Source of the DNA: an uncultured Flavobacteriales bacterium
GTDB lineage: Bacteria > Bacteroidota > Bacteroidia > Flavobacteriales > BACL11
Assembly: GCA_913047525.1 (NCBI GenBank)
Contig: CAJWUS010000055.1
Location: 1-8,814 of the forward strand
DNA: 8,814 nucleotides
Direction: 5' to 3'
A model generated the notes under the pieces. It was not told where the DNA came from. It did no database searches and saw nothing but the letters and a program-made list of their open reading frames with translations. Position 1 is the stretch's first letter. Every line of letters begins with the position of its first letter. This document shows positions 7,472 through 8,814 of this stretch, in pieces. Position numbers and translations under genes: made by a program.

Positions 7472-7829
7472 CTTTTTCTTCTTCTGGTTTGCTTGTTGTA
7501 TCTTCTTCCTCTTTCTTTTCAACTTCTCTTATATAAACCTCATCTTCCAACAATTCTTTTACTGCAATTGCCCAAGGTTTTGGAAGTCGTTCATAGAACT
7601 TTGACACTTCAATTTGTTCTGAGTTTTCAAAAACCTCTTCCAATTCTTCAGAATAGGTTGCAAATTCTTCTAATTTAGCTAAAAGTTCTACTTTCATTTT
7701 TTCGTTAATTTGCTCACTTCTTTTTGCTAAGATGGATAAAGATCGATACACATTGCCCGTTTTTTCAACAATATCCTTTACATCTCTTGTAATTGTTGTT
7801 TGCTCTGCTCCTGTTTTCTTGAATTCCAT
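7464..7829 (-). CDS. rpoZ: DNA-directed RNA polymerase omega subunit, Bacteroidetes type
   Basis: Small subunit that helps fold and hold the beta' subunit of RNA polymerase. The 121 residues carry the Bacteroidetes omega/Rpb6-like pattern: a TGNVYRSLSILAKRSEQIN helix (24-42) corresponding to the conserved omega core, then KLEEFATYSEELEEVFEN and EQIEVSKFYERLPKP, which are typical of this phylum. The final 20 or so residues form a low-complexity acidic tail (EEE, KPEEEKDA) that is unlikely to be folded. It sits four bases after bamD and its last codons contain the coaBC start (8-base overlap), the usual bamD-rpoZ-coaBC order in Bacteroidetes as I recall it. The omega family is short and divergent, so the call rests on the clade-specific pattern and the neighbours. 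Confidence 0.88.
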   Translation of the reverse strand: MEFKKTGAEQTTITRDVKDIVEKTGNVYRSLSILAKRSEQINEKMKVELLAKLEEFATYSEELEEVFENSEQIEVSKFYERLPKPWAIAVKELLEDEVYIREVEKKEEEDTTSKPEEEKDA

Positions 7830-7833
7830 AATT

Positions 7834-8631
7834 TTAAGTTTGTTTAATGGTTTCTATTAGTTTTAATGTTTTTTGTTCTGTATTTTTAGCTTGTTTTAAA
7901 AAATTACTTTCTGGATATTTTTCTAAAAATTCTTGGTAAGCATCTATTGTATTTTCTAATCGTTCTTGTTTTTTGGTGCTAATACTGTTTTTTGCTAATA
8001 GGAAAGAGGCTTCTGTAATAAGGAAATAGATTTCTTCTTCATATTTACTTCCTGGAAAATCAACTAATACATTTTTGAGTGCAATAATTGCCGATTTATG
8101 ATATTCAGTTATGTAATATTGTTTGGCATTATAAAATGCTTTTTTTGCTAATTTCTCTCTTAATTCGTCAATCAGATTATTACACTCTTTTACCCTTTCG
8201 CTTTTTGGATAAAGATTGGTAAAAAGTTGCAACTGATTGATTGCTTTATAAGTATTTTTACTATCTAATTTATAAATGGGAGATTCTAAATAATAACAAT
8301 AGGCAGTCATGTATTGGCACTCCTCAGTATGCCTACCGCTTGGAAAAGTTTGCGCATAAGTATCGAACAAATAACTTGCCATCAGATGCTCACCTAATGA
8401 GTAATGACAATAAGCATAATAATAATTTACTTCTTCTGCTTTTGCTGAGCCTCTGAAAGCTGTGGAAAGTTCTTCTAGGAGTGGCAATGCTCGATTAAAA
8501 TCATCTTTTTCATAATAGGCTACTGCCTTTTCAAATTTCAAATTAAGGTCAGTACTTTTGAGTATTTTCTGATACTTACTGCAAGAAGCAAGAAGTAATA
8601 AAAATAATATGGGAATAAGTATTTTTTTCAT
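7834..8631 (-). CDS. bamD: Outer-membrane protein assembly lipoprotein BamD
   Basis: TPR lipoprotein of the BAM complex, which inserts beta-barrel proteins into the outer membrane. The 265 residues begin with a lipoprotein signal peptide: MKK, a Leu/Ile-rich core and lipobox LASC with Cys17 as the lipidated residue, followed by Ser. The mature part is helical TPR-type repeats, seen as AVAYYEKDDFNRALPLLEEL (about 36-55), YYYAYCHYSLGEHLMASYLF (about 70-89), the TAYCYYLESP repeat (about 109-118), a repeat around 165-190 and AYQEFLEKYPES (about 231-242). Spacing and length fit BamD/YfiO. It is the first gene of the minus-strand operon, behind the best promoter in the window, and is followed after four bases by rpoZ. 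No Shine-Dalgarno precedes the ATG; the leader is A/T-rich, as is common in this phylum. Confidence 0.93.
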   Translation of the reverse strand: MKKILIPILFLLLLASCSKYQKILKSTDLNLKFEKAVAYYEKDDFNRALPLLEELSTAFRGSAKAEEVNYYYAYCHYSLGEHLMASYLFDTYAQTFPSGRHTEECQYMTAYCYYLESPIYKLDSKNTYKAINQLQLFTNLYPKSERVKECNNLIDELREKLAKKAFYNAKQYYITEYHKSAIIALKNVLVDFPGSKYEEEIYFLITEASFLLAKNSISTKKQERLENTIDAYQEFLEKYPESNFLKQAKNTEQKTLKLIETIKQT

Positions 8632-8755
8632 TATTAAATTTAAGAGGCCGCAAAAATAAAACTAATAAATGGTCTTTGCAAAATTATTTTTCAAATAGCT
8701 ATATTCTTATTTGCATTGCATAATAAAACAAGAAATATTTAATATTATTGCAACT
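8632..8755. other. Divergent intergenic region between bamD and the plus-strand PLP-enzyme gene
   Basis: This 124-base, AT-rich spacer holds the bamD promoter on the minus strand. For the plus-strand gene the only candidate is TATTATTG (8743-8750), one mismatch from TAnnTTTG, with a TTG about 24 bases upstream and almost no leader before the ATG; this is weak. I see no small gene, RNA or strong hairpin here. Confidence 0.5.
8651..8682 (-). promoter_or_regulatory. Bacteroidetes-type promoter for the bamD-rpoZ-coaBC-porD-recN operon
   Basis: On the minus strand a TTTG -33 element (8682-8679) is separated by 20 bases from TATTTTTG (8658-8651), which matches the TAnnTTTG -7 consensus. Spacing is within the known 17-23 range. 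Transcription would start near 8643-8646, giving a leader of about 12-15 bases before the bamD ATG. A second TAnnTTTG match, TAATTTTG at 8686-8679, overlaps the -33 element and is a less well placed alternative. Confidence 0.6.
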
Positions 8756-8814
8756 ATGGATATATTCGAAAAAATAAGGAATAACAGAGGCCCGTTGGGA
8801 CAACACGCTAAGAA
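8756..8814 (+). CDS. Probable alpha-oxoamine-synthase-like PLP enzyme (class I/II aminotransferase fold), N-terminus only
   Basis: Only 19 codons are in the window: MDIFEKIRNNRGPLGQHAK, open at the right edge. This opening matches, from memory, the N-terminus of a conserved Bacteroidetes family of about 420 residues annotated as 8-amino-7-oxononanoate synthase / glycine C-acetyltransferase-like PLP enzymes, whose members begin MDIFEKI..N.GPLGQ. Such enzymes condense an amino acid with an acyl-CoA. No catalytic residue is visible here, so both family and start depend on that N-terminal resemblance. There is no Shine-Dalgarno. The gene is transcribed away from bamD. Confidence 0.6.
   Translation, partial: MDIFEKIRNNRGPLGQHAK

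Noticed and set aside
7472..7522. Seventeen extra N-terminal codons of coaBC (MKRKRKKIQQ and following Lys-rich residues)
   Set aside because: This is the rpoZ acidic tail read in another frame. CoaBC homology begins at MLKSKNVILG, so the ATG at 7469-7471 is preferred.
8641..8760. A small RNA or short gene in the bamD upstream spacer
   Set aside because: No stable GC-containing hairpin and no open frame with a plausible start; the spacer is adequately explained by promoters.

Overview
The window is AT-rich chromosomal DNA from a member of the Bacteroidota (Bacteroidetes); I cannot place it to genus. Four things support this: a Bacteroidetes-type short RNA polymerase omega subunit next to bamD and coaBC; a PorD/DUF4835 protein, a family tied to the type IX secretion system; a FabI with the clade's characteristic sequence; and promoter-like boxes of the TAnnTTTG type instead of the usual -10/-35. 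Strong Shine-Dalgarno sites are also nearly absent, as is usual in this phylum.

Layout from left to right. Positions 1-1185 (+) hold the C-terminal part of the AAA+ unfoldase ClpC, cut by the window edge. It converges on, and overlaps by 12 bases, a minus-strand two-gene unit: a sulfotransferase-like P-loop protein (2783-2067) translationally coupled through ATGA to a fold-type IV (class IV) PLP aminotransferase (2070-1174). A clear intrinsic terminator (about 2796-2826) separates this pair from the upstream minus-strand gene fabI (3687-2848).

The rest of the minus strand is a tightly packed series starting from a promoter near 8651-8682: bamD (8631-7834), rpoZ (7829-7464), coaBC (7471-6272), porD (6275-5370) and recN (5369-3717). 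Junctions are +4, -8, -4 and 0 bases, so one transcript is very likely. fabI follows recN after 29 bases and has a promoter-like box of its own; it may be both read through and separately transcribed. At the right edge a plus-strand gene starts at 8756, divergent from bamD. Its 19 visible codons look like the N-terminus of a Bacteroidetes alpha-oxoamine-synthase-like PLP enzyme.

Functionally this is mostly housekeeping: outer-membrane protein assembly (BamD), secretion (PorD), transcription (omega), CoA synthesis (CoaBC), fatty-acid elongation (FabI), DNA repair (RecN) and proteolysis (ClpC). I see no mobile elements, CRISPR, RNA genes or defence genes. The least understood part is the sulfotransferase-like/aminotransferase pair, whose substrate cannot be read from sequence. 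The second point of interest is the loss of two canonical catalytic residues in the CoaC half of CoaBC. I did not find anything I would call a clearly new system.
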